Positions 1-12,000 of a stretch of DNA of 30,533 nt are shown here, in pieces. The notes beneath the pieces are model-generated. The model saw nothing but the letters and a program-made list of their open reading frames with translations, was not told the origin of the DNA and searched no databases. The position numbers and the translations under genes were made by a program. This stretch comes from Saccoglossus kowalevskii. Its lineage: Eukaryota > Hemichordata > Enteropneusta > Harrimaniidae. The stretch covers positions 1 through 30,533 of the forward strand of contig NW_003153929.1 of the NCBI RefSeq assembly GCF_000003605.2. The letters run 5' to 3'. Every line of letters starts with the position of its first letter. Positions within the stretch are counted from its first letter, which is position 1.

Positions 1-885
1 ATTCGAAATACACAAGTACTTGATGGTTATATTACACAAGTACGGATAACATTGTGCATGATATGCCATTACAGACTACAACTGTAAGAATCATCAGTAC
101 GGACTGTGCCTATTTGAAATACACATGTACTGAATGGTCATGTTACACAAGTACAGATAACATTGTGCATGATACACCATTACAGACTACAACTGTATGA
201 ATCACCGGTAGAGACTGTGCCTGTTTGAAATACACATGTACTGAATGTTCATGTTACACAAGTACAGATAACATTGTGCATGATACGCCATTACAGACTA
301 CAACTGTATGAATCACCGGTACAGACTGTGCCTGTTTGAAATACACATGTACTGAATGTTCATGTTACACAAGTACAGATAACATTGTGCATGATATGCC
401 ATGACAGACTGCAACTGTATGAATCATCAGTACAGACTGTGCCTGTTTGAAATACACATGTACTGAATGGTCATGTTAAACAAGTACGGGCAACATTGTG
501 CATGATACGCCATTACAGACTACAACTGTATGAATCATCAGTACAGACTGTGCCTGTTTGAAATACATCACATGTACTGAATGTTCATGTTACACAAGTA
601 TAGATGACATTGTGCATGATACGCCATTACAGACTACAACTGTATGAATAATCGGTACAGACTGTGCCTGTTTGAAATACACATGTACTGAATGGTTATG
701 TTACACAAGTACGGATAACATTGTGCATGATATGCCATGACAGACTGCAACAGTACGAATCATCAGTACAGACTGTGCCTGTTTGAAATACACTAGTACT
801 GAATGGTCATGTTACACAAGTACAGATAACATTGTGCATGACACGCCATTACGGACTACAACTGTATGAATCACCGGTACAGACT
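1..885 (+). repeat. Block A, copy 1 (also at 16,495 and 21,204)
   Basis: The window opens inside a block that reappears at 16,495 and at 21,204. Shared private variants include ATTCGAAATACACAAGTACT at the left edge, CTGTAAGAATCATCAGTACG at about 95, ATCACCGG monomers at 203 and 314, CATGTTAAACAAG at 476, and ACACTAGTACTG with GACACGCCATTACGGAC near 790-850. Relative to 21,204-22,310 the spacing is 21,203 before the ATCACCGG monomers and 21,425 after them. This copy therefore lacks exactly one 222-bp two-monomer unit. Similarity to the 21-kb copy stops near 885. Confidence 0.8.
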
Positions 886-3402
886 GCGCCTGTTTGAAAT
901 ACACATGTACTGAATGGGCATGTTACCATAGTACAGATAACATTGTGCATGGTACGCCATTACAGACTACAACTGTATGAATCATGAGTACAGACTGTGC
1001 CTGTTTGAAATACATCACATGTCCTGAATGTTCATGTTACACAAGTATAAATAACATTGTGCATGATACGCCATTACAGACTACAACTGTATGAATAATC
1101 GGTACAAAATGTGCCTGTTTGAAATACACATGTACTGAATGGTTATCTTACACAAGTACGGATAACATTGTGCATGATATGCCATGACAAACTGCAACAG
1201 TACGAATCATCAGTACAGACTGTGCCTGTTTGAAATACACAAGTACAGAATGGTCATGTTACACAAGTACAGATAACATTGTTCATGATACGCCATTACA
1301 GACTACAACTGTATGAATCATCACTACAGACTGTGCCTGTTTGAAATACACCACATGTACTGAATGTTCATGTTACACAAGTACAGATAACATTGTGCAT
1401 GATACGCCATTACAGACTACAACTGTATGAATAATCGGTACAGACTGTGCCTGTTTGAAATACACATGTACTGAATGGTCTTGTTACACAAGTACAGATA
1501 ACATTGTGCATGATATGCCATTACAGACTACAACTGTATACATCATCAGTACAGATTGTGCCTGTTCTTAATACACAATTACTGAATGGTCATGTTACAC
1601 AAGAACGGGCAACATTGTGCATGATACGCCATTACAGACTACAACTGTATGAATCATCAGTACAGACTGTGCCTGTTTGAAATACATCACATGTACTGAA
1701 TGTTCATGTTACACAAGTATAAATAACATTGTGCATGATGCGCCATTACAGACTACAACTGTATGAATAATCGGTACAGACTGTGCCTGTTTGAAATACA
1801 CATGTACTGAATGGTCTTGTTACACAAGTACACATAACATTGTGCATGATATGCCATTACAGACTACAACTGTATAAATCATCAGTACAGATTGTGCCTG
1901 TTTTTAATACACAAGTACTGAATGGTCATGTTACACAAGTACGGGCAACATTGTGCATGATACGCCATTACAGACTACGACTGTATGAATCATCAGTACA
2001 GACTGTGCCTGTTTGAAATACACCACATGTACTGAATGTTCATGTTACACAAGTATAGATAACATTGTGCATGATATGCCATTACAGACTACAACTGTAT
2101 AAATCATCAGTACAGATTGTGCCTGTTTATAATACACAAGTACTGAATGGTCATGTTACACAAGTACAAATAACATTGTGCAAGATACGCCATTACAGAC
2201 TACAACTGTATGAATCATCAGTACAGACTATGCCTGTTTGAAATACACGTGTACTGAAAGGTCATGTTACACAAGTACAGATGACATTGTGCATGATACG
2301 CCATTACAGACTACAACTGCATGAATCATCAGCACAGACTATGCCTGTTTGAAATACACATGTACTGAATGGTCATGTTACACAAGTACTTATAACATTG
2401 TGCATGATACGCCATTACAGACTACAACTGCATGAATGATCAGCACAGACTATGCCTGTTTGAAATACACATGTACTGAATGGTCTTGTTACACAAGTAC
2501 AGATAACATTGTGCATGATACGCCATTACAGACTACAACTGTATGAATCATCAGTACAGACTGTGCCTGTTTGAAATACACCACATGTACTGAATGTTCA
2601 TGTTACACAAGTATAGATAACATTGTGCATGATACTACATTACAGACTACAACTGTATGAATAATCGGTACAGACTGTGCCTGTTTGAAATACACATGTA
2701 CTGAATGGTTATGTTACACAAGTACGAATAATATTGTGCATGATATGCCATGACAGACTGCAACAGTACGAATCATCAGTACAGACTGTGCCTGTTTGAA
2801 ATACACAAGTACAGAATGGTCATGTTACACAAGTACGGATAACATTGTGCATGATATGCACTTACACACTACAACTGCATGAATCATCAGTACAGACTGT
2901 GCCTGTTTGAAATACACAAGCACTGAATGTTCATGTTACATAAGTACGGACAACATTGTGCATGATATGCCATTACAGATTACAACTGCATGAATCATTA
3001 GTACAGACTGTGCCTGTTTGAAATACACAAGCACTGAATGTTCATGTTACACAAGTACAGACAACATTGTGCATGATACGCCATTACAGACTACAACTGT
3101 ATGAATCATCAATGCAGACTATGCCTGTTTTTAATACACAAGTACTGAATGGTCATGTTACACAAGTTCGGGCAACATTGTGCATGATACGCCATTACAG
3201 ACTACAACTGTATGAATCATCAGTACAGACTGTGCCTGTTTGAAATACACCACATGTACTGAATGTTCTTGTTACACAAGTATAGATAACATTGTGCATG
3301 ATGCGCCATTACAGACTACAACTGTATGAATAATCAGTACAGACTGTGCCTATTTGAAATACACATGTACTGAATGGGCATGTTACACAAGTACAAATAA
3401 CA
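886..3402 (+). repeat. Mixed satellite monomers without a clear higher-order unit
   Basis: About 22-23 monomers of several subtypes are interspersed. 114-bp monomers (with CAC or TCA inserted before ATGTACTG) occur near 1012, 1350, 1684, 2022, 2580 and 3248; several of these are spaced about 334-338 bases, that is three monomers plus the 3-bp insertion. The TGCATGAATGATCAG variant near 2430 recurs near 29,410 and 29,640. The stretch 3,040-3,380 matches 7,720-8,060 at an offset of 4,680. No genes or elements are seen. Confidence 0.75.
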
Positions 3403-4230
3403 TTGTGCATGATACGCCATTACAGACTACAACTGTATGAATCATCAGTACAGACTGTGCCTGTTTTTAATACTAAAGTACTGAATGGTCATGTTACACA
3501 AGTACGTGCAACATTGTGCATGATACGCCATTACAGACTACAACTTATGAATCATCAGTACAGACTGTGCCTGTTTTTAATACTCAAGTACTGAATGGTC
3601 ATGTTACACAAGTACGTGCAACATTGTGCATGATACGTCATTACAGACTACAACTTTATGAATCATCAGTACAGACTGTGCCTGTTTTTAATACTCAAGT
3701 ACTGAATGGTCATGTTACACAAGTACGTGCAACATTGTGCATGATACGCCATTACAGACTACAACTATATGAATCATCAGTACAGACTATGCCTGTTTGA
3801 AATACACCACATGTACTGAATAGTCATGTTACACAAGTACGGACAACATTGTGCATGATATGCCATTACAGACTACAACTGTATGAATCATCAGTACAGA
3901 CTGTGCCTGTTCGAAATACTCAAGTACTGATTGGTCATGTTACACAAGTACGTGCAACATTGTGCATGGTACGCCATTACAGATTACAACTGTATGAATC
4001 ATCAGTACAGACTGTGCCTGTTTGAAATACACAAGTACTGATTGGTCATGTTACACAAGTACGTGCAACATTGTGCATGGTACGCCATTACAGACTACAA
4101 CTGTATGAATCATCAGTACAGACTGGGCCTGTTTGTAATACTCAAGTACTGAATGGTCATGTTACACAAGTACGTGCAACATTGTGCATGGTACGCCATT
4201 ACAGACTACAACTGTATGAATCATCAGTAC
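3403..4230 (+). repeat. Local run of the GTGCAAC monomer subtype
   Basis: Five monomers with the diagnostic ACGTGCAACATTG occur at 3505, 3615, 3726, 3951, 4062 and 4173 (six sites, one other subtype between). Spacing is 110 or 111 within each sub-run. In the first three the monomer also has TTTTTAATACTAAAG or TTTTTAATACTCAAG; in the last three, GGTACGCC replaces GATACGCC. This is a patch of very similar adjacent copies, as expected from recent local amplification. A 1-bp deletion near 3545 (ACAACTTATGAA for ACAACTGTATGAA) shifts the reading frame between neighbours. Confidence 0.75.
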
Positions 4231-4279
4231 AGATTGTGCCTGTTTGAAATACACATGTACTGAATGGTCTTGTTACACA

Positions 4280-5240
4280 AGTACAGATAACATTGTGCAT
4301 GATACGCCATTACAGACTACAACTGTATGAATCATCAGTACAGACTGTGCATGTTTGAAATACACCACATGTACTGAATGTTCATGTTACACAAATATAG
4401 ATAACATTGTGCATGATACGCCATTACAGACTACAACTGTATGAATCATCAGTACAGACTGTGCCTGTTTGAAATACACAAATACTGAAAAGGTCATGTT
4501 AAACAAGTACAGATAACATTGTGCATGATACGCCATTACAGACTACAACTGTATGAATAATCAGTACAGACTGTGCCTGTTCGAAATACACATGTACTGA
4601 ATGGTCATGTTAAACAAGTACGGGCAACATTGTGCATGATACGCCATTACAGACTACAACTGTATGAATCATCAGTACAGACTGTGCCTGTTTGAAATAC
4701 ACCACATGTACTGAATGTTCATGTTACACAAATATAGATAACATTGTGCATGATACGCCATTACAGACTACAACTGTATGAATCATCAGTACAGACTGTG
4801 CCTGTTTTTAATACACATGTACTGAATGGTCATGTTACACAAGTACAAATAACATTGTGCATGATACGCCATAACAGACTACAACTGTATGAATCATCAG
4901 TACAGACTTTCCTGTTTGAAATACACATGTACTGATTGGTCATGTTACACAAGTACAGATAACATTGTGCATGATACGCCATTACAGACTACAACTGTAT
5001 GAATCATTAGTACAGACTGTGCCTGTTTGAAATACACAAGCACTGAATGTTCATGTTACACAAGTACAGACAACATCGTGCATGATACGCCATTACAGAC
5101 TACAACTGTATGAATCATCAGTACAGACTATGCCTGTTTTAATACACAAGTTCTGAATGGTCATGTTACACAAGTACGGACAACATTGTGCATGATATGC
5201 CATTACAGACTACAACTGTATGAATCATCAGTACAGACTG
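4280..5240 (+). repeat. Block C, copy 1 (~0.96 kb)
   Basis: This block recurs at 6,731-7,690 (offset 2,450), partly at 8,810-9,481 (a further 1,891), and partly at 14,140-14,520 (offset 9,800). Shared private marks are a 114-bp monomer followed by AAATACTGAAAAGG or AAATACTGAATGG, CATGTTAAACAAGTACAG, GTTCGAAATACACATG, a second 114-bp monomer with ACAAATATAGATAAC, and a 1-bp-short monomer reading CAGACTTTCCTG near 4906. The AAAAGG form with its extra base at 4488 is shared only with 14,288, tying those two copies together. Confidence 0.8.
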
Positions 5241-5717
5241 TGCTTATTTGAAATACACATGTACTGAATGGGCATGTTACACAAGTACAAATAACATTGT
5301 GCATGATACGCCATTACAGACTACAACTGTATGAATCATCAGTACAGACTATGCCTGTTTTTAATACACAAGTTCTGAATGGTCATGTTACACAAGTACG
5401 GACAACATTGTGCATGATATGCCATTACAGACTACAACTGTATGAATCATCAGTACAGACTGTGCCTGTTTGAAATACACATGTACTGAATGGGCATGTT
5501 ACACAATCACGGACAACATTGTGCATGATACGCCATTACAGACTACAACTGTATGAATCATCAGTACAGACTATGCCTGTTTTTAATACACAAGTTCTGA
5601 ATGGTCATGCTACACAAGTACGGACAACATTGTGCATGATACACCATTACAGACTACAACTGTATGAATCATCAGTACACACTGTGCCTGTTTGAAATAC
5701 ACAAATACTGAATGGTC

Positions 5718-5741
5718 ATGTTACACAAGTACAGATAACAT
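5718..5741. other. Second inverted repeat, 6-bp arms with 12-nt loop
   Basis: ATGTTA at 5718-5723 pairs with TAACAT at 5736-5741 around a 12-nt loop; an overlapping alternative pairs CACAA with TTGTG. It spans my arbitrary monomer boundary. It is intact only in monomers ending GATAACAT preceded by ATGTTACAC. The common variants GACAACAT, GGGCAACAT and GTGCAACAT break one or more pairs, so the stem is not conserved across the array and a functional role is doubtful. Confidence 0.4.
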
Positions 5742-5848
5742 TGTGCATGATACGCCATTACAGACTACAACTGTATGAATCATCAGTACAGACTGTGCCT
5801 GTTTGAAATACACATGTACTGAATGGTCATGTTACACAAGTACTGACA
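5738..5848 (+). repeat. Representative 111-bp satellite monomer
   Basis: This copy is close to my by-eye consensus, differing at about two bases near its end (TACTGACA where TACAGATA is commoner), and can serve as reference unit. In order it holds ATTGTGCATGA, the only consensus CpG in GATACGCC, TTACAGACTACAACTGT, ATGAATCATCAG, TACAGACTGTGCCTGTTTGA, AATACACATGTACTGA, and ATGGTCATGTTACACAAG. Main variable sites across the array are GATACGCC/GATATGCC, ATCATCAG/ATCACCGG/ATAATCGG, TTTGAAAT/TTTTTAAT, ACACATGT/ACACAAGT, ATGGTCATG/ATGTTCATG/ATGGTTATG/ATGGGCATG, and ACAGATAAC/ACGGATAAC/ACGGGCAAC/ACGTGCAAC/ACAAATAAC. The choice of monomer start is arbitrary. Confidence 0.9.
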
Positions 5849-5868
5849 ACTTTGTGCACGATACGCCA
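5758..5868 (+). repeat. Four diverged ~28-bp sub-units within the 111-bp period
   Basis: Cutting the period at each TTAC/GTAC gives four pieces: 5758-5785 (28 bp), 5786-5815 (30 bp), 5816-5839 (24 bp) and 5840-5868 (29 bp), summing to 111. The first two share TACAGACT, then four differing bases, then CTGT, one differing base, and TGAA, so 16 of the first 21 positions agree. The fourth, in its common form, starts GTACAGATAACA and can be aligned to the first with small gaps. The third (GTACTGAATGGTCATG) is the most diverged. This is seen directly; that the monomer arose by two rounds of duplication of a ~28-bp ancestor is inference, and the third unit's relationship is weak. Confidence 0.55.
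5783..5822. other. Inverted repeat with 8-bp arms inside the monomer
   Basis: TCAGTACA at 5783-5790 is the exact reverse complement of TGTACTGA at 5815-5822, with a 24-nt loop between. The pair recurs in most monomers that have ATCAG and ACATGTACTGA. Monomers with ACAAGTACTGA lose the terminal pair. Monomers with ATCGG or ACCGG lose an internal pair. It could form a small cruciform or a stem in a satellite transcript, but an 8-bp stem with a 24-nt loop is weak and could be a by-product of the shared GTAC core of the sub-units. Confidence 0.5.
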
Positions 5869-6730
5869 TTACAGACTACAACTGTATGAATAATTAGTAC
5901 AGACTATGCCTGTTTTTAATACACAAGTACTGAATGGTCATGTTACACAAGTACAAATAACATTGTGCATGATACGCCATTACAGACTACAACTGTATGA
6001 ATCATCAGTACAGACTATGCCTGTTTTTAATACACAAGTACTGAATGGTCATGTTACACAAGTACGGGCAACATTGTGCATGATACGCCATTACTGACTA
6101 CAACTGTATGAATCATCAGTACAGACTGTGCCTGTTTGAAATACACCACATGTACTGAATGTTCATGTTACACAAGTACAAATAACATTGTGCATGATAC
6201 GCCATTACAGACTACAACTGTATGAACCATCAGTACAGACTATGCCTGTTTTTAATACACAAGTACTGAATGGTCATGTTACACAAGTGCGGGCAACATT
6301 GTGCATGATACGTCATTACAGACTACAACTGTATGAATCATCAGTACAGACTGTGCCTGTTTTTAATACACAAGTACTGAATGGTCATGTTTACACAAGT
6401 ACGGACAACTTTGTGCACGATACGCCATTACAGACTACAACTGTATGAATAATTAGTACAGACTATTTCTGTTTTTAATACACAAGTACTGAATGGTCAT
6501 GTTACACAAGTACAAATAACATTGTGCATGATACGCCATTACAGACTACAACTGTATGAATCATCAGTACAGACTGTGCCTGTTTGAAATACACATGTAC
6601 TGAATGGGCATGTTACACAATTACGGACAACATTGTGCATGATACGCCATTACAGACTACAACTGTATGAATCATCAGTACAGACTATGCCTGTTTTTAA
6701 TACACAAATACTGAATGGTCATGTTACACA

Positions 6731-7690
6731 AGTACAGATAACATTGTGCATGATACGCCATTGCAGACTACAACTGTATGAATCATCAGTACAGACTGTG
6801 CCTGTTTGAAATACACCACATGTACTGAATGTTCATGTTACACAAATATAGATAACATTGTGCATGATACGCCATTACAGACTACAACTGTATGAATCAT
6901 CAGTACAGACTGTGCCTGTTTGAAATACACAAATACTGAATGGTCATGTTAAACAAGTACAGATAACATTGTGCATGATACGCCATTACAGACTACAACT
7001 GTATGAATAATCAGTACAGACTGTGCCTGTTCGAAATACACATGTACTGAATGGTCATGTTAAACAAGTACGGGCAACATTGTGCATGATACGCCATTAC
7101 AGACTACAACTGTATGAATCATCAGTACAGACTGTGCCTGTTTGAAATACACCACATGTACTGAATGTTCATGTTACACAAATATAGATAACATTGTGCA
7201 TGATACGCCATTACAGACTACAACTGTATGAATCATCAGTACAGACTGTGCCTGTTTTTAATACACATGTACTGAATGGTCATGTTACACAAGTACAAAT
7301 AACATTGTGCATGATACGCCATTACAGACTACAACTGTATGAATCATCAGTACAGACTTTCCTGTTTGAAATACACATGTACTGATTGGTCATGTTACAC
7401 AAGTACAGATAACATTGTGCGTGATACGCCATTGCAGACTACAACTGTATGAATCATCAGTACAGACTGTGCCTGTTTGAAATACACAAGCACTGAATGT
7501 TCATGTTACACAAATACAGACAACATCGTGCATGATACGCCATTACAGACTACAACTGTATGAATCATCAGTACAGACTATGCCTGTTTTAATACACAAG
7601 TTCTGAATGGTCATGTTACACAAGTACGGACAACATTGTGCATGATATGCCATTACAGACTACAACTGTATGAATCATCAGTACAGACTG
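6731..7690 (+). repeat. Block C, copy 2 (~0.96 kb)
   Basis: Monomer order and private variants match 4,280-5,240 almost throughout, including CATGTTAAACAAGTACAG near 6945, GTTCGAAATACACATG near 7030, the ACAAATATAGATAAC monomer near 7175, the short CAGACTTTCCTG monomer near 7356 and TTTTAATACACAAGTTCTG near 7588. The extra A of copy 1 (AAAAGG) is absent here. The offset therefore moves from 2,451 to 2,450 across that point, confirming the alignment. Confidence 0.8.
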
Positions 7691-8809
7691 TGCCTGTTTG
7701 AAATACACAAGTACTGAATGGTCATGTTACACAAGTACAGACAACATTGTGCATGATACGCCATTACAGACTACAACTGTATGAATCATCAGTGCAGACT
7801 ATGCCTGTTTTTAATACACAAGTACTGAATGGTCATGTTACACAAGTTCGGGCAACATTGTGCATGATACGCCATTACAGACTACAACTGTATGAATCAT
7901 CAGTACAGACTGTGCCTGTTTGAAATACACCACATGTACTGAATGTTCTTGTTACACAAGTATAGATAACATTGTGCATGATGCGCCATTACAGACTTCA
8001 ACTGTATAAATAATCAGTACAGACTGTGCTTATTTGAATTACACATGTACTGAATGGGCATGTTACACAAGTACAAATAACATTGTGCATGATACGCCAT
8101 TACAGACTACAACTGTATGAATCATCAGTACAGACTATGCCTGTTTTTAATACACAAGTTCTGAATGGTCATGTTACACAAGTACGGACAACATTGTGCA
8201 TGATATGCCATTACAGACTACAACTGTATGAATCATCAGTACAGACTGTGCCTGTTTGAAATACACATGTACTGAATGGGCATGTTACACAAGTACGGAC
8301 AACATTGTGCATGATATGCCATTACAGACTACAACTGTATGAATCATCAGTACAGACTGTGCCTGTTTGAAATACACATGTACTGAATGGGCATGTTACA
8401 CAATTACGGACAACATTGTGCATGATACGCCATTACAGACTACAACTGTATGAATCATCAGTACAGACTATGCCTGTTTTTAATACACAAGTTCTGAATG
8501 GTCATGTTACACAAGTACGGACAACATTGTGCATGATATGCCATTACAGACTACAACTGTATGAATCATCAGTACAGACTGTGCCTGTTTGAAATACACA
8601 TGTACTGAATGGGCATGTTACACAATTACGGACAACATTGTGCATGATACGCCATTACAGACTACAACTGTATGAATCATCAGTACAGACTGTGCCTGTT
8701 TTTAATACACATGTACTGAATGGGCATGTTACACAATTACGGACAACATTGTGCATGATACGCCATTACAGACTACAACTGTGTGAATCATCAGTACAGA
8801 CTGTGCCTG
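7691..8809 (+). repeat. Satellite monomers between block C copies
   Basis: About ten monomers. 7,720-8,060 matches 3,040-3,380, including TCAGTGCAGACTATGCC, ACAAGTTCGGGCAAC and the GATGCGCC 114-bp monomer. A related stretch is at 18,020-18,370. After 8,100, TTTTTAATACACAAGTTCTG monomers alternate with TGGGCATGTTACAC AATTACGG monomers, a pattern repeated at 13,800-14,140 (offset 5,344). Nothing but satellite is present. Confidence 0.7.
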
Positions 8810-9481
8810 TTTGAAATACACAAATACTGAATGGTCATGTTAAACAAGTACAGATAACATTGTGCATGATACGCCATTACAGACTACAACTGTATGAATA
8901 ATCAGTACAGACTGTGCCTGTTCGAAATACACATGTACTGAATGGTCATGTTACACGAGTACAGATAGCATTGTGCATGATACGCCATTACAGACTACAA
9001 CTGTATGAATCATCAGTACAGACTGTGCCTGTTTGAAATACACCACATGTACTGAATGTTCATGTTACACAAATATAGATAACATTGTGCATGATTCGCC
9101 ATTACAGACTACAACTGTATGAATCATCAGTACAGACTGTGCCTGTTTTTAATACACATGTACTGAATGGTCATGTTACACAAGTACAAATAACATTGTG
9201 CATGATACGCCATTACAGACTACAACTGTATGAATCATCAGTACAGACTTTCCTGTTTGAAATACACATGTACTGATTGGTCATGTTACACAAGTACAGA
9301 TAACATTGTGCATGATACGCCATTACAGACTACAACTGTATGAATCATTAGTACAGACTGTGCCTGTTTGAAATACACAAGCACTGAATGTTCATGTTAC
9401 ACAAGTACAGACAACATCGTGCATGATACGCCATTACAGACTACAACTGTATGAATCATCAGTACAGACAATGCCTGTTTT
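8810..9481 (+). repeat. Block C, copy 3 (partial)
   Basis: Matches 6,919-7,590 at offset 1,891. It keeps the monomer order GTTCGAAATACACATG, 114-bp ACAAATATAGATAAC, TTTTTAATACACATG, CAGACTTTCCTG (near 9246) and ACAAGCACTGAATG. One monomer near 8,950 differs: it reads GTTACACGAGTACAGATAGC where the other copies have GTTAAACAAGTACGGGCAAC, suggesting a replaced or converted monomer. A GATTCGCC variant at about 9094 is private to this copy. Confidence 0.75.
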
Positions 9482-11313
9482 AATACACAAGTTTCTGAAT
9501 GGTCATGTTACACAAGTACGGACAACATTGTGCATGATATGCCATTACAGACTACAACTGTATGAATCATCAGTACAGACTGTGCCTGTTTGAAATACAC
9601 ATGTACTGAATGGGCATGTTACACAATCACGGACAACATTGTGCATGATACGCCATTACAGACTACAACTGTATGAATCATCAGTACAGACTATGCCTGT
9701 TTTTAATACACAAGTTCTGAATGGTCATGTTACACAAGTACGGACAACATTGTGCATGATACACCATTACAGACTACAACTGTATGAATCATCAGTACAG
9801 ACTGTGCCTGTTTGAAATACACAAATACTGAATGGTCATGTTACACAAGTACAGATAACATTGTGCATGATACGCCATTACAGACTACAACTGTATGAAT
9901 CATCAGTACAGACTGTGCCTGTTTGAAATACACATGTACTGAAAGGTCATGTTACACAAATACAGATAACATTGTGCATGATACGCCATTACAGACTACA
10001 ACTGTATGAATCATCAGTACAGACTATGCCTGTTTTTAATACACAATTACTGAATGGTCATGTTACACAAGTACGGGCAACATTGTGCATGATACGCCAT
10101 TACAGACTACAACTGTATGAATCATCAGTACAGACTGTGCCTGTTTGAAATACACCACATGTACTGAATGTTCATGTTACACAAATATAGATAACATTGT
10201 GCATGATACGCCATTACAGACTACAACTGTATGAATCATCAGTACAGACTGTGCCTGTTTGAAATACACAAGTACTGAATGGGCATGTTACACAAGTACA
10301 AATAACATTGTGCATGATACGCCATTACAGACTACAACTGTATGAATCATCAGTACAGACTGCTGCCTGTTTGAAATACACAAGTACTGAATGGTCATGT
10401 TACACAAGTACAGATAACATTGTGCATGATACGCCATTACAGACTACAACTGTATGAATCATCAGTACAGGCTGCGCCTGTTTAAAATACACAAGTACTG
10501 AATGGTCATGTTACACAAGTACAGATAACATTGTGCATGATACGCCATTACAGACTACAACTGTATGAATCATCAGTACAGACTGTGCCTGTTTGAAATA
10601 CACCACATGTACTGAATGTTCTTGTTACACAAGTATAGATAACATTGTGCGTGATGCGCCATTACAGACTACAACTGTATGAATCATCAGTAAAGACTGT
10701 GCCTGTTTTTAATACTCAAGTACTGAATGGTCATGTTACACAAGTACGTGCAACATTGTGCATGATACGCCATTACAGACTACAACTGTATGAATCATCA
10801 GTACAGACTATGCCTGTTTGAAATACACCACATGTACTGAATGGTCATGTTACACAAGTACGAACAACATTGTGCATGATATGCCATTACAGACTACAAC
10901 TGTATGAATCATCAGTACAGACTGTGCCTATTTGAAATACACATGTACTGAATGGGCATGTTACACAAGTACAAATAACATTGTGCATGATACGCCATTA
11001 CAGACTACAACTGTATGAATCATCAGTACAGGTTGCGCCTGTTTGAAATACACAAGTACTGAATGGTCATGTTACACAAGTACAGATAACATTGTGCATG
11101 ATACGCCATTACAAACTACAACTGTATGAATCATCAGTACAGACTGTGCCTGTTTTTAATTCACAAGTACTGAATGGTCATGTTACACAAGTACGGGCAA
11201 CTGTGTGCATGACACGCCATTACAGACTACAACTGTATGAATCATCAGTACAGACTGTACCTATTTGAAATACACATGTACTGAATGGGCATGTTACACA
11301 AGTACAGATAACA
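9482..11313 (+). repeat. Mixed satellite monomers, partly shared with 14.7-15.6 kb
   Basis: 9,540-9,960 matches the 5.2-5.9 kb stretch. 10,460-10,760 matches 14,700-15,000, with GTGCGTGATGCGCC at 10,651 and 14,886 (offset 4,235). 10,915-11,312 matches 15,258-15,655, with CTGTGTGCATGACACGCC at 11,201 and 15,544 (offset 4,343). Small indels include an extra T near 9,492 (CAAGTTTCTG) and CAGACTGCTGCC near 10,360. No gene or element. Confidence 0.7.
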
Positions 11314-12000
11314 TTGTGCATGATACGCCATTACAGACTACAACTGTATGAATCATCAGTACTGACTGTGCTTGTTCGAAATATACAAGTACTGAATGGT
11401 TATGTTACACAAATACGGATAACATTGTGCATGATATGCCATGATAGACAACAACAGTATGAATCATCAGTACAGACTGTCCTGTTTGAAATACACAAAT
11501 ACTGAATGGTCATGTTACACAAGTACGGATAACATTATGCATGATATGCCATTACAGACTGCAACTGTACGAATCACCAGTACAGACTGTGCCTGTTTGA
11601 AATACACAAGTACTGAATTGTCATGTTACACAAGTACGGATAACATTGTGCATGATACGCCATTACAGACTACAACTGTATGAATCATCCGTACAGACTG
11701 TGCCTGTTTGAAATACACATGTACTGAATGGTCATGTTACACAAGTACAGATAAAATTGTGCATGATACGCCAATACAAACTACAACTGTATGAATCATC
11801 AGTACAGACTGTGCCTGTTTTTAATACACAAGTACTGAATGGTCATGTTACACAAGTACGGACAACTTTGTGCATGATACGCCATTACAGACTACAACTG
11901 TATGAATCATCAGTACAGACTGTGCCTGTTTGTAGTACACCACATGGACTGAATGTTCATGTTACACAAATATAGATGACATTGTGCATGATACGCCATT
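11314..12000 (+). repeat. Block D, copy 1 (repeats at 18,587)
   Basis: Matches 18,587-19,190. The left part aligns at offset 7,273 (shared CTTGTTCGAAATATACAAG, GACAACAACAGTATGAAT and CAGACTGTCCTG). The right part, from about 11,700, aligns at 7,162 (shared GATAAAATTGTGC, CCAATACAAACTACAAC and GTTTGTAGTACACCACATGG). The difference is exactly 111, so copy 1 holds one extra monomer near 11,540-11,680, or copy 2 lost one. Beyond 12,140 the offset returns to 7,273. Confidence 0.8.

Larger units (their letters stand above)
5241..6730 (+). repeat. Satellite monomers rich in the TTTTTAAT subtype
   Basis: About 13 monomers, many with TTTTTAATACACAAG in place of TTTGAAATACACAAG and with ACAATCACGG or ACAATTACGG. 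The segment 5,240-5,900 largely matches 9,540-9,960; for example ACACAATCAC at 5501 and 9621, and ACACCATTAC at 5641 and 9761, both at offset 4,120. Because block C at 4,744 lies 4,341 from its third copy, about two monomers have been lost or gained between the two stretches. An extra T at about 6392 (CATGTTTACACAAG) shifts frame. No gene is seen. Confidence 0.7.

Noticed and set aside
3610-3660. Possible bacterial-type promoter (TTGTGC with downstream TATGAA-like hexamers, about 17-30 bases apart)
   Set aside because: The hexamers belong to the monomer and occur hundreds of times. The spacing is not consistently right and there is no gene downstream.
4579-4595. CENP-B box-like motif in the GTTCGAAATACACATG monomers
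   Set aside because: The left half (TTCG, then A at the right distance) fits the known box, but the CGGG part reads CATG. Most monomers have TTTG instead of TTCG, so the match is partial and probably chance.
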